From NCBI GenBank assembly GCA_022641835.1, contig CP048717.1, forward strand, positions 620,001 through 684,000: DNA of 64,000 nucleotides. Direction: 5' to 3'. The translations under genes were made by a program, and so were the position numbers. The stretch is from Petasospora fabianii. Taxonomy: Eukaryota > Ascomycota > Saccharomycetes > Phaffomycetales > Wickerhamomycetaceae. The notes beneath the pieces are model-generated. The model was not told where the DNA came from, searched no databases, and worked only from the letters and a program-made list of their open reading frames with translations. Position 1 is the first letter of the stretch. Each line of letters begins with the position of its first letter. This document shows, piece by piece, positions 10,601-20,867 of the stretch.

Positions 10601-11288
10601 TTCTGGTCATCAAGTCCCATTTTTCGGGAGTCGTAATGATAATGTTACAGCGTCTCACCTTCTCTGACTCGTTGAAGGAAGTATCGCTGGTCAATATGCC
10701 AACATTCAATCCAAATGTGGAGAACTTGTTTTGCCAATCTCTTCCCCTCTCATCACACAATGCCTTGGTTGGAGCGATGTATAAGATCTTAATATTACTG
10801 ACATTGGTATTAGTGTTTAACAATCTGAGGATTGCCAACTCGAAAAGCACTGTCTTACCAGAGCCAGTTGGCGAGCTGATAACGCAGTTGTAGTCCTGTT
10901 CGTACATCGGCAGGAAACACCTGGATTGCATTTTGTTGAAGTGAGAGAACTTGAAAACTCCTTGAGCCTTGTATGAGAGCACGGAAATCGGAATGATAGC
11001 TTTCGTGTTGCTTTGATCTTGATAATAGATATTTGTAGAAGACGTTTCACTAGCCTGGTACTTCAATGGGTCTTGCTGGTCCACCGAACAATCCGGAGAT
11101 GAGTTCAAGTAGTGATTGTCTCCCCATCCGGAACAGGCCCGGTTTCGATGCGGCGGTTGCAATCTTCTCTGTTTTGGTCGATGTGATTGGAATCCTCGCT
11201 TGTTCTGAGGTGGAGTTTTCCCGTAGAGGAGGTCTAAGAGCTCAGTCTCATCGTCAGAGAGATCATTCAAAGTTACCTTGTAAGCCAT
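7513..11288 (-). CDS. HFM1: Meiotic DNA helicase Mer3/Hfm1, spliced near the 3' end
   Basis: Ski2-like 3'-5' DNA helicase that extends joint molecules and promotes interfering crossovers in meiosis. Walker A (SPTGSGKT) is at 139-146, a DEIH box at 247-250, then ALSATVPN, the YHHAGLS block, GVNLPAY and QMMGRAGRP. The winged-helix and Sec63-like domains follow. The C-terminal Cys/His zinc motif CKHTCKDKAKCRHLCC, a hallmark of Mer3/HFM1, lies in a different frame. It is joined by an intron with branch TACTAAC (8431-8437 on this strand) and acceptor CAG ending at 8418. The in-frame donor is probably GTACTG at 8482 (65-base intron, 1236 aa). GTATTA at 8507 paired with a later AG at 8410 also restores frame (1225 aa). 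The gene overlaps the thioesterase 3' end on the other strand. Confidence 0.9.
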
Positions 11289-12049
11289 CCTTAGCCGCCG
11301 TGGAAGAAATTACCCCTTTTTTTTTATTTTTCAAGCTCTTGAATGTATTAATCCAATGAAAAATGATGTTAATACTAGAGGATAGTCGACTCTTGTATTG
11401 CAAACCAGTAAACCTGCCATGGTGGTGGCTTAAAGTAGGAGAATCTGAGTTGAAGCGATCCATTGTTGGACTGATCTGCTGCCAGATGTCTGGGTTTACC
11501 CCTTTAAATTAACATCCGGACATTAGATTCGGATAATCGACTTTTTAGCATCCTATAAAAATATCATTATGAGGCTCAAAAATTACTAAATAGTTTGCAA
11601 GAATACTGAAAAACGCAAGCTTTCTATTAATATGCTTTTTGAGCTTTTTAAAGAACATTTTAGAAGAAAAAGAAGCTTAAACATCTTTTGTAGAAAGAAG
11701 CAAACACTCAAAATGGCTATCTTCTCTCTAATTTTTGGCTGAAGCAGGAATTTCAATCTTTAAAAGCAAAAAACTCAAGTATTTACATAGCACATAGAGG
11801 TAAACCAATAATGTATAAACTTGAGATGATTTGGGATCTCAAATTGGAGAAGACATGGTGATCTTATCTAGGGCAGTGGTGTTGCAGACGCGCGACTACC
11901 CCTCCTGCATATCTTTTCAATGATCAACAAAAACACCATCGGAGTTGCACCGAGTTGAAATTGCCCTCAGCAATATCCATCCAGGACAGTGCACAGTTCG
12001 GTAACTAATCCCCCACGCACTCTCTTCCCCATATCTTGCTGCTCCGATA
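11289..12049. other. Divergent promoter region MER3 / LCB3
   Basis: This is 761 bases, AT-rich in the middle (about 11510-11870), with no supported gene, RNA or repeat. It holds the URS1-like site next to MER3. Short antisense ORFs near 11263-11463 and 11917-12195 have no recognisable content. Confidence 0.6.
11292..11300 (+). promoter_or_regulatory. URS1-like (Ume6) site upstream of MER3
   Basis: TAGCCGCCG matches the first nine bases of the URS1 consensus TAGCCGCCGA. It lies 3 bases upstream of the MER3 start codon. In S. cerevisiae Ume6 at URS1 represses meiotic genes in vegetative cells and helps activate them early in meiosis. The location next to a meiosis-specific helicase makes the match more believable than chance. 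Confidence 0.6.
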
Positions 12050-13573
12050 ATGAGCTGCACATCCCGCCATCGTGCGACTGCCGTTATGGCCCACGATCTG
12101 TCGTCCAATTCAGCTGTTAGCACCCGTCCATCAACACCAGATTCAGCTGCCGAGCGGCTCAAGAATAGCTCACAGGACTCCTTCGCACACCTCAACCATT
12201 TTGATTCGAAGTCTCCATTTGCAGACTCCGGTAACTACCCACACATTCACTACAAGACAAAGATTCATCCGCTTCGTTTTAAAGTGCGACAGTGGCTCCT
12301 TCCATATGTTCGGGCCGAAACCCCTATCCTTGCCTCCATCCAACAGAAGCTTCGTACCCCACTCATAGACTTCTACTTTGCATACACTGCCAATCTGGCC
12401 TCGCACACATTTTATGTTCTTATGCTCCCGTTACCAATCTGGTTTGGATACGGTAACATGACGCGTGATTTGGTGTTTATGCTCGGATACGGAATTTACT
12501 TCTCTGGCTTTGCCAAGGACTTCTGTTGTCTTCCACGTCCAAGATCACCACCATTGCACAGAATCACCATGTCCGGGTATACAGCGAAGGAGTATGGTTT
12601 CCCGTCGTCGCACGCTGCCAATGCAACCGCTGTATCGGTGTTCATGCTCAATGTGATCTTGAGCAATGCTGACAAATTTGAATCCAACTGGACCCTTGCT
12701 GCTGCTCTGATTACACTGGGGCTGTACTATAACTCATTGATCTTTGGGAGAATCTACTGTGGTATGCATGGCTTCTCAGACTTGGCTGTCGGTTCTTTTA
12801 TTGGTCTTCTGTGCTACTTCATCCGTGTCTGGACTGGCCCTTATTGGGACTCTTTGATTTTGAAGGGCTCCGGCTGGTATCTCGTTGCCTCTGCTTTGAC
12901 AAACTACGCATTAATATACTATCATGTTGAACCGGTTGATGACTGTCCATGTTATGATGATTCAGTTGCTTTCATTGGTGTTATTATCGGATTGGAGTTT
13001 TCACAATGGGTATACTCTCACTCTTCTTTGAACGTTGAAGGCAATGGAATGTCGTGTATCGATATTCCATATTCTTTCCAACAGCTCGGTTTTGTAAAGA
13101 GTCTTCTGCGAGTCCTTCTTGGTGTCTCCTGTGTTGCCATTTGGAAGGAAATCTCTAAACCATTGCTTTTCAAGATCATCAAGCCATTTTACAGTCTTTT
13201 GGTTTCAGAACCGGATAAAGATGCAACCACTTTCAACAGAATCCGCAGTGACACAATGAAAAAACGCGAGAAACTTGCTGATGTTCCCGAGCTTGTCAAG
13301 CAGATTGGTAAACATGAGCAGCAGGAAACTGTTGGTCCACAGTCTGCCATCGATGAACGTGAACTTGAGGAGCTGCGTGAGAACCAGGCTTACTTTACTG
13401 AGCTTGATAAAATGCAGAGAGAGAATGTTATATTCACCTGTGGTGTGTTCAAGAGTCGCTATGACCTTTCAATCATTGTCAGACTAATTGTATATGCTGG
13501 TATTCCGTTCTGTGCTGTTATTATCTTTCCTATATTGACACAGATTTGTGGTCTTGCCGTCGAGCTCAACTAA
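12050..13573 (+). CDS. LCB3: Long-chain base-1-phosphate phosphatase
   Basis: ER enzyme of the PAP2 superfamily that removes phosphate from dihydrosphingosine- and phytosphingosine-1-phosphate, allowing exogenous sphingoid bases to enter ceramide synthesis. The three-part phosphatase signature is complete: Lys156 through the Arg-Pro of CCLPRP (C1), PSSHAAN at 185-191 with His188 (C2), and GRIYCGMHGFSD near 228-240 with Arg and the nucleophile His (C3). Several membrane segments span about 110-330 and two more lie near the C-terminus. The first ATG (12050) gives 507 residues; a second in-frame ATG at 12086 is equally plausible. Lcb3 and Ysr3 are paralogues in S. cerevisiae and cannot be told apart here. 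Confidence 0.9.
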   Translation: MSCTSRHRATAVMAHDLSSNSAVSTRPSTPDSAAERLKNSSQDSFAHLNHFDSKSPFADSGNYPHIHYKTKIHPLRFKVRQWLLPYVRAETPILASIQQKLRTPLIDFYFAYTANLASHTFYVLMLPLPIWFGYGNMTRDLVFMLGYGIYFSGFAKDFCCLPRPRSPPLHRITMSGYTAKEYGFPSSHAANATAVSVFMLNVILSNADKFESNWTLAAALITLGLYYNSLIFGRIYCGMHGFSDLAVGSFIGLLCYFIRVWTGPYWDSLILKGSGWYLVASALTNYALIYYHVEPVDDCPCYDDSVAFIGVIIGLEFSQWVYSHSSLNVEGNGMSCIDIPYSFQQLGFVKSLLRVLLGVSCVAIWKEISKPLLFKIIKPFYSLLVSEPDKDATTFNRIRSDTMKKREKLADVPELVKQIGKHEQQETVGPQSAIDERELEELRENQAYFTELDKMQRENVIFTCGVFKSRYDLSIIVRLIVYAGIPFCAVIIFPILTQICGLAVELN

Positions 13574-13665
13574 TCATTAATGATCGATCTTGCATCAATG
13601 TTCAGTGCTTTGATATTCTGTAGTGAAAACTAAAAACTGACTGAGCAGTGGCGTTTGAATATTTC

Positions 13666-13977
13666 AGGACTTCGGAAACCCTTGATGAAGCAGCGATCTC
13701 TCTACACAATGATTCCGTCATCACAAACCTTGTTACCTCTCAAGACATAGAATTGGGTGCCCCCCTAAACCAGGATATTAGCAATCTGAGCATTAGCGTG
13801 GACATTTAGAAGCTTTTGGAGTGAAGACACAACACGTATGCGTATTCTGGGGCAGAAGCGATAGTTCTGTAGGTTCCTGGGTTTGTTCTTAGTGCTCATG
13901 GTGCTCATGAGTTCGTCATTGTTGGGAGCTTGAAGGGTGCTATCGGTGGCTACAACACTTCTTTGGGTTCCTCTTAG
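13666..13977 (+). pseudogene. Decayed tandem copy of the M20 metallopeptidase
   Basis: Translated fragments match the intact gene just downstream. 13666-13740 corresponds to residues 32-55 of the neighbour (conserved ISLH, then a TNLVTS stretch). About 13808-13860 matches the residue 68-98 region (TQHVCVFWGR against TQ...LNVYAYYGS). 13867-13974 matches the final 40 residues (AHGAHEF, then LKGAIGGY). A TAG replaces the TAT of the Leu-Tyr-Gly-Pro-Gly segment at 13870-13872, and roughly 200 central codons, including the metal-binding His-x-Asp and Glu-Glu motifs, are gone. The copy ends in TAG at 13975-13977, three codons short of the functional gene's end. It is an inactive remnant of a tandem duplication. 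Confidence 0.8.
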
Positions 13978-14263
13978 ATGTATAGGCCATTAATTGACAG
14001 TTTACTCCTGAAATACTACAAATAATCGGTCCATCGAAGTAACAAGCACAGTTTAATCTCTCCCGGATCGTTCGGCGATAGCCTTATCGGGTAACACCCC
14101 AAAACGCGCTGAAAGCCGAAAGCCAAAAAGATAGCGCATGCCCGCCACATCTCTTACGACTACGAGCGGAAGACTTTTCCCAATGAAAAGTCCATTTTCT
14201 TCCTTCGACACACAGCACAGACGAGACACTTAGTTGGCAAACACACTATAGGAACACTCCACA

Positions 14264-15418
14264 ATGAGATTGCTTCCACTTACATTCGCTACTACGGCCT
14301 TATCTGCCACCATCTTCTCAAATTGGCTTGAGAACATCCAGCAGGCCATTGCCATTGACACGCAGCCAAAGTCTCTTGAACAGGAGATAATTTCATTGCA
14401 CAAGGACATTGTCACCATCAACTCCGTCTCTGGTGGTGAGGGTGAAGTTGGCGAGTACCTTGCTGACTACCTCCAGGCACAAGGCTTTACCGTTGAGACA
14501 CAACTTGTTTCCGAGGGAAGATTGAACGTCTACGCCTACTACGGTTCCAAGAGGGACACAAAGGTTCTCTTGACTTCGCACATTGACACCGTGCCACCTT
14601 ACCTTCCATACTATATTCATGAAGACCGTATATATGGTCGTGGTTCTGCTGATGCAAAGGCCTCAGTTGCCGCAATGGTGATGGCTGCTCGTTCTTTGCA
14701 CGCCGAGGGTTCCATTGAAGATGGTGACCTCTCTCTTTTGTTCGTTGTTGGTGAAGAGTACGATGGTGCTGGTATGAAGTATGCTTCCGATAATCTTGGT
14801 GCTGAATGGGACCACGCTGTGTTTGGTGAGCCAACAGAATTGAAGCTTGGTGTCGGTCACAAGGGTATGTTCCACTTCGACGTCAATGTTACTGGTAAGG
14901 CATCTCACTCTGGTTACCCATACCTTGGTATCGATGCCAACAAGAAGATTATTGATATTCTTTACCAGATTGAGCATGCTGAATTCCCATCTGACCCTCT
15001 CTTGGGCAACACCACAGTTAACGTTGGCTTGATCAATGCTGGTGTTGCTGGTAACGTCGTTTCCCCAATTGCCAATGCCAGATGCATTATTAGAGTTGCC
15101 CACGATGCCAAGGGTGTCTCTGAGACTGTCATTGGTATCATTGACGAGGCAAACAAGGAGTACGACAATGTCAAGCTTATTTCCAAGCAGTATGAGGAGC
15201 CAGTTTACCTGGATTACGAGGTTCCAGGCTTCGACACCATTATTTTGGCTTACTACACTGATATTCCAAACCTCAAGAGAACCCTCAAGAGCAGATACCT
15301 TTATGGTCCAGGCTCTATTCATGTTGCCCACGGTGCTGACGAGTACGTTACCATTGGTGATTTGAAGGCTGCCATCGGTGGTTACAAGAAGTTGACAAAA
15401 TTCCTCTTGGAACAGTAA
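14264..15418 (+). CDS. Secreted or vacuolar M20-family metallopeptidase
   Basis: Zinc peptidase of the ArgE/DapE/carboxypeptidase type, probably releasing C-terminal or acyl-amino residues in the secretory pathway or outside the cell. Residues 1-20 form a hydrophobic signal peptide. Metal ligands are visible: His106 and Asp108 in TSHIDTV, Asp130 in GSADAK, the catalytic pair Glu164-Glu165 in VGEE, a Glu189 ligand in GEPT, and the last His356 in AHGADE. The lid/dimerisation domain spans about 195-305 (starts KGMFHFDV). The 384-residue length fits fungal secreted M20A enzymes; the exact substrate is unknown. A degenerate tandem copy lies immediately upstream. Confidence 0.85.
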   Translation: MRLLPLTFATTALSATIFSNWLENIQQAIAIDTQPKSLEQEIISLHKDIVTINSVSGGEGEVGEYLADYLQAQGFTVETQLVSEGRLNVYAYYGSKRDTKVLLTSHIDTVPPYLPYYIHEDRIYGRGSADAKASVAAMVMAARSLHAEGSIEDGDLSLLFVVGEEYDGAGMKYASDNLGAEWDHAVFGEPTELKLGVGHKGMFHFDVNVTGKASHSGYPYLGIDANKKIIDILYQIEHAEFPSDPLLGNTTVNVGLINAGVAGNVVSPIANARCIIRVAHDAKGVSETVIGIIDEANKEYDNVKLISKQYEEPVYLDYEVPGFDTIILAYYTDIPNLKRTLKSRYLYGPGSIHVAHGADEYVTIGDLKAAIGGYKKLTKFLLEQ

Positions 15419-15543
15419 TCTCTTAATAATATGTGAACTTAATAACAACCAAACTGCAAGCCAATATCACGTAGGGACATCATCTCAGGGTGAGTGAAGC
15501 AGTGCTAGATATTTCGTGGCTCTACCAACTTAGTTATTTTTCC

Positions 15544-15555
15544 AAAAAAAAAAAA
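15544..15555 (-). terminator. RNA polymerase III terminator of tRNA-Tyr
   Basis: A run of 12 T on the minus strand directly follows the discriminator base of the tRNA, as expected for Pol III termination. Confidence 0.85.
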
Positions 15556-15642
15556 TCTCTCGGGGGCGATTCGAACGCCCGATATCCAGATGACTTGTTA
15601 ACATTACAGTCTGGCGCCTTAAACCAACTTGGCCACCGAGAG
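15556..15642 (-). tRNA. tRNA-Tyr (GTA) with 12-base intron
   Basis: The 7-bp acceptor stem CTCTCGG/CCGAGAG and discriminator A are present. The D arm (GCCAAGTTGGTTTAAGGC) and T arm (GGGCG-TTCGAAT-CGCCC) are typical and hold the A and B boxes. The anticodon stem CCAGA/TCTGG encloses the loop CTGTAA, with anticodon GTA. A 12-base intron (TGTTAACAAGTC) sits one base 3' of the anticodon, the standard place for tRNA-Tyr. The body closely resembles yeast tRNA-Tyr. It is transcribed away from CDC8. Confidence 0.95.
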
Positions 15643-15724
15643 GATCTTCGAGTTAAGATTTATTAATTAGTTAGTGTACCATATCTTTTGATTACGCAAG
15701 AAGTGTGGAAAGCTTATGTAGTTT

Positions 15725-15758
15725 ACGCGGTAGGAGCAACATGGATTTTGGAGCGCGT
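15725..15758. promoter_or_regulatory. Two ACGCG (MBF-type) cores upstream of CDC8
   Basis: ACGCG lies at 15725-15729 and its reverse complement CGCGT at 15754-15758, 77-110 bases before the CDC8 start. MBF binds ACGCGT at DNA-synthesis genes. Neither site is a full ACGCGT, so this is suggestive only. Confidence 0.35.
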
Positions 15759-15834
15759 CAGCAGCTTTAGTCAATTGATCAGAATCTCTTCATTTATAAC
15801 GCTTGTGTATCAAGGACAAAAGCAAACTTTTTTG

Positions 15835-16509
15835 ATGGCTAGAGGTGCTCTTATCTTAGTCGAAGGTCTTGATAGGGCTGGAAAAACAACGCAGACCACA
15901 CGACTGGTGGAAAAGTTGGAGACAATAGGACCAGTTGAGCTCATCAAATTCCCAGGTAAGTCACCATTTCTCTACACGATACAGATCAACGCAGACATCT
16001 AACCGTATATTACAGATAGAACCACACCTATCGGTAAGCTCATCAACAACTATTTGGTGGATAAGGCTTTCCAACTCTCCGATGAGTCTGCTCATCTCCT
16101 TTTTTCCGCAAACAGATGGGAACTGGCGGACGTTATCAAATCTAAGCTCGCTGCTGGGGTGAACATTGTGCTTGACAGATATGTCTATTCCGGCGTTGCA
16201 TATACTGCGGCGAAGGGTCTAGATAGACAGTGGTGCTTGAATCCAGATATTGGCCTTCCAAGACCAGATGTAACGTTGTTCCTCAATTTGCTAGACGCCA
16301 GCACCAGAAAAGGATTCGGTGATGAGCGTTACGAGGTGAGCGAATTCCAAGCAAAAGTCAAACAACAGTTTTTGCAGTTCTTCAATGAAGAAGAATGGCA
16401 CACACTGGTGGTCGATGGTAAGTCAATCGATGAAGTCCATGCTGAAATTTGGGCTATCGTGGAAAAGGTCTTGAAGACAGAATTCGCTGACACTATCCCA
16501 ACATTTTGA
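15835..16509 (+). CDS. CDC8: Thymidylate kinase
   Basis: Converts dTMP to dTDP for DNA synthesis. Exons 15835-15955 and 16016-16509 give 204 residues. The intron (15956-16015) has donor GTAAGT, branch-like TCTAAC and acceptor TTACAG; it splits the Asp codon after Lys-Phe-Pro, so the essential FPDRTT motif exists only after splicing. The P-loop [11 protein letters not shown] is at about 10-20, the DRYVYSG motif and the LID region follow. The size matches Cdc8 (216). Starting at an upstream in-frame ATG (15688) would add 49 residues but breaks the normal MARGALI start. tRNA-Tyr is divergent, 193 bases away. Confidence 0.95.
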
Positions 16510-16594
16510 CGACATGAGAAGTACGGGGTTATTTGGAGTATAAATGTTGTTGATATGAGGTCATAAAGTCATTACATAGAAGAGGGAGGTATCG

Positions 16595-17085
16595 TCACTC
16601 TAAAGCATCCACAGTTGCTAATCGGTTCAATATCACGGACTTTGATGTTTCTTGAAGTTCACCAGCTAGGAACATCTCATCAAGACAACTGTAGACCTTG
16701 TAGAAGTTGAATACAAGATCAAGTTCACAGACATTCTCGAAGTACTGATCAAGAATCTCCACTAGTAGATGGATGGAAGAGAGACATAACAACTCGTTGT
16801 CCTCGAGGTCAATACCGGCAATAAAGAAGAGACCAGCGTAACGCTTGTACACTAGTTTGTTATTCTGGAACTCGACAAAATTACTATGTTGCCTGTGCTC
16901 GCGGGAGGAGATGAGACGATGTACATCAACGTTAAGCTTGTACTTTTCTTCGTGCTGAGTTGAGGTGTTAGTCAGGAAGACGTGATGGTACACAGGATGA
17001 GGTCACATACCGAGAAGTCCTTGTACCACTTCGCAAGGCGAACTTTGCCCTGGCGATTCATGCAAATGAGAAATTGGATGGCCAT
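16595..17085 (-). CDS. APS2: AP-2 adaptor sigma subunit
   Basis: Small sigma chain of the AP-2 clathrin adaptor at the plasma membrane. Exon 1 (17085-17011) encodes 25 residues starting MAIQFLICMNRQGKVRLAKW, a canonical sigma start. The 56-base intron (17010-16955) has donor GTATGT, branch ACTAAC and acceptor CTCAG. Exon 2 (16954-16595) completes a 144-residue protein, close to yeast Aps2 (147). RLISSREHRQHSNFVEF, YKRYAGLFF and the LDLVFNFYKVY block favour sigma-2 over AP-1 sigma. The start is divergent from PEX1, 240 bases away. Confidence 0.93.
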
Positions 17086-17325
17086 GACTGTAAAGTTGTG
17101 TGGGAGAAGACTGGCGGGTGTCTGGTGTCGTAGCTGATGCTATGTTGTTGTTTGACGTAAAGTTAGTTGATCCGGAGTGCCCGCGATTTGTTCCCGCGGA
17201 TCGTCCTCGGTTCGGACCCCCGCGAACCTCCATACTCCACACTTTTGAAAAACCGTCGACATCCCTATCTCCTTGTCTCCGTGAGTCTCGCTAGAGGAAG
17301 CGATTGCCCTTGTGAAGCACCGATT

Positions 17326-20300
17326 ATGGATCAGAAGAACGTCCCCGTGGTTTATACCCCGAGGAGAGATAACTTTGTGGGGATCCCTACCCATTTGAGT
17401 GACCTGCTCTTTGGTTCCGACATCGTGAGTCAACCGGCATCGACAGTCACCAGTAACAAGTACTAACCCCATTCGACAGCGAGTTCAAGACGTCGTGGTT
17501 GAGCTTAGATGGAGAAATAGAAGACAGGATCCCGTACAAACAGCTCATGCTGGTTGGTCTGGCCAGCCAACCGAGAAAGAAATCACCATCAATCCAACAT
17601 TTGCATCGGCTATCAACTTGCAGGAGAAGACCAAGGTGGATATCTCGGTGCACATCGACATCCCTATGGCTTCCTCTGTCGAAGTTGAACCATTGACACC
17701 AAGTGACTGGGAGATAGTTGAACTCCACGCAGGTGCCATTGAATCACAAGTCACATCACAGACTAGAGTCGTCGATACTGGGGGCCATCTCATTCTTTAT
17801 CCATCGGAGACTGTCCATGCGACATTAAAGGTACTCAAGATTGACGGCCCTGCAAAAGTCTGTAGACTGGGTCCAGACACTGAGCTTCATGTTGCCCCAA
17901 AGACCAGAAGAACACAGCGGAAGAAGTCGCAATCAGTGAGGTCCGTCTCCCATGGCCGGCCGGCCAGCGAATTTGCTCCATCGGTTCTCCTAAGGGGTGT
18001 CTCGCAACCACACAAAATGGCCAGTGCCTTGTCCGATAACGGTTATGAGGTTTCCGCAAACTTTGATGAAGTGATATACTCTCTTAAGGCCGCACATTAT
18101 GTGAACGTGTCAATCGTCCCAGGTCCCGAAACAGTCAAAGACAAGGAAGTTGATGAGAAGGCCAAAATGATTACCAGGAAGGTTGCCGCAAAACTGACAC
18201 ATGATCCATCACTCCATGGTCATGTTGTACTTTCACGTCTTTTATCAATTGCATTGGGGGTGGAAGACTCGCTCGGCTATCTCGTAAACGTTGAGAAAGC
18301 AGCCACTCCAATTTCACCGAAGAACATTACGTTCACCATTCATCCGTTCACTACAGAGTCTAAGGCACAGAACCAGGACCAGCTGAAGATGAGTGCATCA
18401 CAAGCCCAGGCGGAGAAGGAAGCCAAAAGAGTGAAAAATCAAGAGATCAAGCAGGCCTTTTCTACTGAATTTTTTGATATAGGTCTCGACAAGACATGCT
18501 GGACAAAGGGTACCATACTTCCTGTAATGAAGGGTATTCCTAGCGGTGCTGTCATGCAATTCAATGGGAAATCACTGACGATACTCCCAGATGAATCATC
18601 CAAGGTATCATTCGAGATTGGAGAGGAAATCTTGATACCAAGGTCCCAAATCCCAACCACTCTCAAAATTAACAACAACGAATCGACCGAGAAGCCGATT
18701 GGGTTGGATGACACACTAAAGAAGGCCGAGAGGGCTTTGAAAAGAGGAAGAGTTGGTGGCCTCGTCTTTGGTCCTGCAGGATCTGGAAAGTCCCTCTTTA
18801 TCAGTGAAATTTCGAAGAGACTATTCAACAGAGGAGTGCACGTGCTAAAGATTGAGTTGAATGACTACGCTAGAGAGTCAGGTCCAAATATCAAGGAGAA
18901 GATTGATCTTTGGCTCAGACAGTGTTCTTGGTACTCCCCAAGCTTGCTGGTATTAGAAGGTCTTGAGGATCTCTTCCCAGCAGAGTCTGAAAATGCTGAC
19001 TCTACACAAACTCGCCAACTCACAGAGTACTTCATTCAATCAGTTGCCAAAGTGACAAAGTCTAGGAATCTCACAGTCCTGGCTTCAGCCAGATCAAAGG
19101 AGGCAGTGAATGGTAATCTCTTCTCGAGTCACTGTATCGAGGAGTCATTCAACTTGAGAGCTCCAAGCAAGGATGTGAGACAGGCAATCTTGGAACACTA
19201 CATGGACAAGTACGGACTTTCATTGACCAAAGAGTTCGATGCATCTCAAATGTCATTGGAGACTGAAGGTTACCTTCCAAGTGACCTGAAGGTGTTGGTA
19301 GACAGAATTTATCACGAAGCAGTATACCAAGAGATGGAAAAAGGTGAGATTGAACAGAGCCAGTCATTTTCAGTTTCTAACAGTCTCTTCACTAAGGCAG
19401 CATCAAACTACGTTCCTTCGAACCTCAGAGGTGTTAAATTGCAGAAGTCCTCCACGAGCTGGGTTGATATCGGTGGTCTTACAGAAGCCAAGTCTGTGCT
19501 CTTGGAGACACTAGAATGGCCAACAAAGTATGCTCCAATCTTCAAAGCCGCTACGCTCCGTCTGAGATCTGGTATCCTCTTGTATGGTTACCCAGGTTGT
19601 GGTAAGACTTTGCTCGCATCTGCTGTTGCTGGACAGTGTGGACTAAACTTTATCTCTGTTAAGGGTCCTGAAATCTTAAACAAGTACATTGGTGCATCGG
19701 AGCAATCTGTCAGGGAGCTGTTTGAGAGAGCACAGGCTGCTAAGCCATGCATCTTGTTCTTTGATGAGTTTGACTCTATTGCTCCTAAAAGAGGCCATGA
19801 TTCCACAGGTGTTACTGACAGAGTCGTGAACCAGATGTTGACGCAGATGGACGGTGCTGAGGGGCTTGATGGCGTCTATGTTCTTGCTGCTACTTCCAGA
19901 CCGGATCTCATTGACTCGGCTCTGTTACGTCCAGGTCGTTTGGATAAGAGTGTTATTTGTGATATGCCGAACTTTGAGGACAGACTTGACATCTTAAAGT
20001 CAATCACCAGAAAGATGGAATTGGCTGATGAAGTTGACCTTCAGGAGGTTGCTAAGCAGACCGAAGGTTTCTCAGGTGCTGACCTTCAAGCATTGGGATA
20101 TAATGCCTACTTAGGCGCTGTCCATGAGAAGTTGGAGAAAGACAAACTTGAGGCCGAGGGTGTCTCGCAGACTGAGCAGCCAGATGTTCATGAGTTTTTC
20201 CAGGTGCCGTTGAATCAGATGAAGCTCAATACCAAGATGAAGCCACATGAGAGAACCAAGATGCTTCGTCAGATTGAGCCACTGTTCGAAAACCTTCAGA

Positions 20301-20536
20301 AGTCAGTCACAGTTGGATTGAGTAAAGAAACCGACCACGCGAAGACGAAAGGCTCCAGCGTCGCCATACGTCAACAGGACTTTATTGAGGCACTGAAGGA
20401 TACCAAACCAAGTATTTCAGTGTCCGAGAAAGTCAAGCTTGGTGGTATCTATAATAAGTTTGTATCTGGTCGAGATGGTAACATGCAGGATGGTACATCA
20501 AGCACAGATGTCGGCGCAAGGGCGACAATGGCATAA
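17326..20536 (+). CDS. PEX1: Peroxisomal AAA ATPase Pex1
   Basis: With Pex6 forms the hexameric AAA motor that extracts ubiquitinated Pex5 from the peroxisome membrane. Exon 1 (17326-17424, 33 aa) and exon 2 (17480-20536) give 1051 residues. The intron (17425-17479) uses donor GTGAGT, branch TACTAAC at 17461-17467 and acceptor GACAG. The N-terminal double-psi-barrel-like domain spans roughly 20-200. D1 Walker A GPAGSGKS is near 464, and its Walker B-like segment reads LLVLEGLED, with Glu for the usual Asp, in line with a D1 that binds rather than hydrolyses ATP. D2 has Walker A GYPGCGKT near 737, Walker B ILFFDEFDSIAP and an Arg-finger region RPGRLD. The length matches fungal Pex1 (about 1040). 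Confidence 0.95.
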
Positions 20537-20867
20537 TGGGCTTGAAAAATCCATAATGAGACATAAGTAAAAATATCTAAACAGCATTAGAATATTTGTA
20601 AGTTGACACCGCTATCGCTGAAGGGCACTGGCGATGAGTTGACGTTTTGGTTAACGCGCTGGCGCGTCGGCTGCCATGGAAACGGCCAAAATCAAAACAA
20701 AAAAATGTTATGCGCACGAAATATCCCGCACCGTCTCGGATGGCGTAAACAACTGAGGAACAGCACACTCCAAGAAGGGTCAAACTTCACAACGGCGCTT
20801 CAGAGGAGACTTGCACATAGCAGCGAGCTCCCAGACACGGAACACACAATACACCATCGCTCATAAG
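20537..20867. promoter_or_regulatory. SLI15 promoter with paired ACGCG cores
   Basis: This 331-base gap lies between PEX1 and SLI15. ACGCG at 20654-20658 and CGCGT at 20663-20667 form a closely spaced inverted pair about 200 bases upstream of the SLI15 start, resembling MBF half-sites. Nothing else is recognised. Confidence 0.35.

Noticed and set aside
14663-15448. 261-codon minus-strand ORF
   Set aside because: Antisense shadow of the M20 peptidase, which has intact catalytic motifs; the minus-strand protein has none.
15688-15834. N-terminal extension of CDC8 from an upstream ATG
   Set aside because: Adds 49 non-homologous residues; the family starts at MARGALI-type sequence, 15835.
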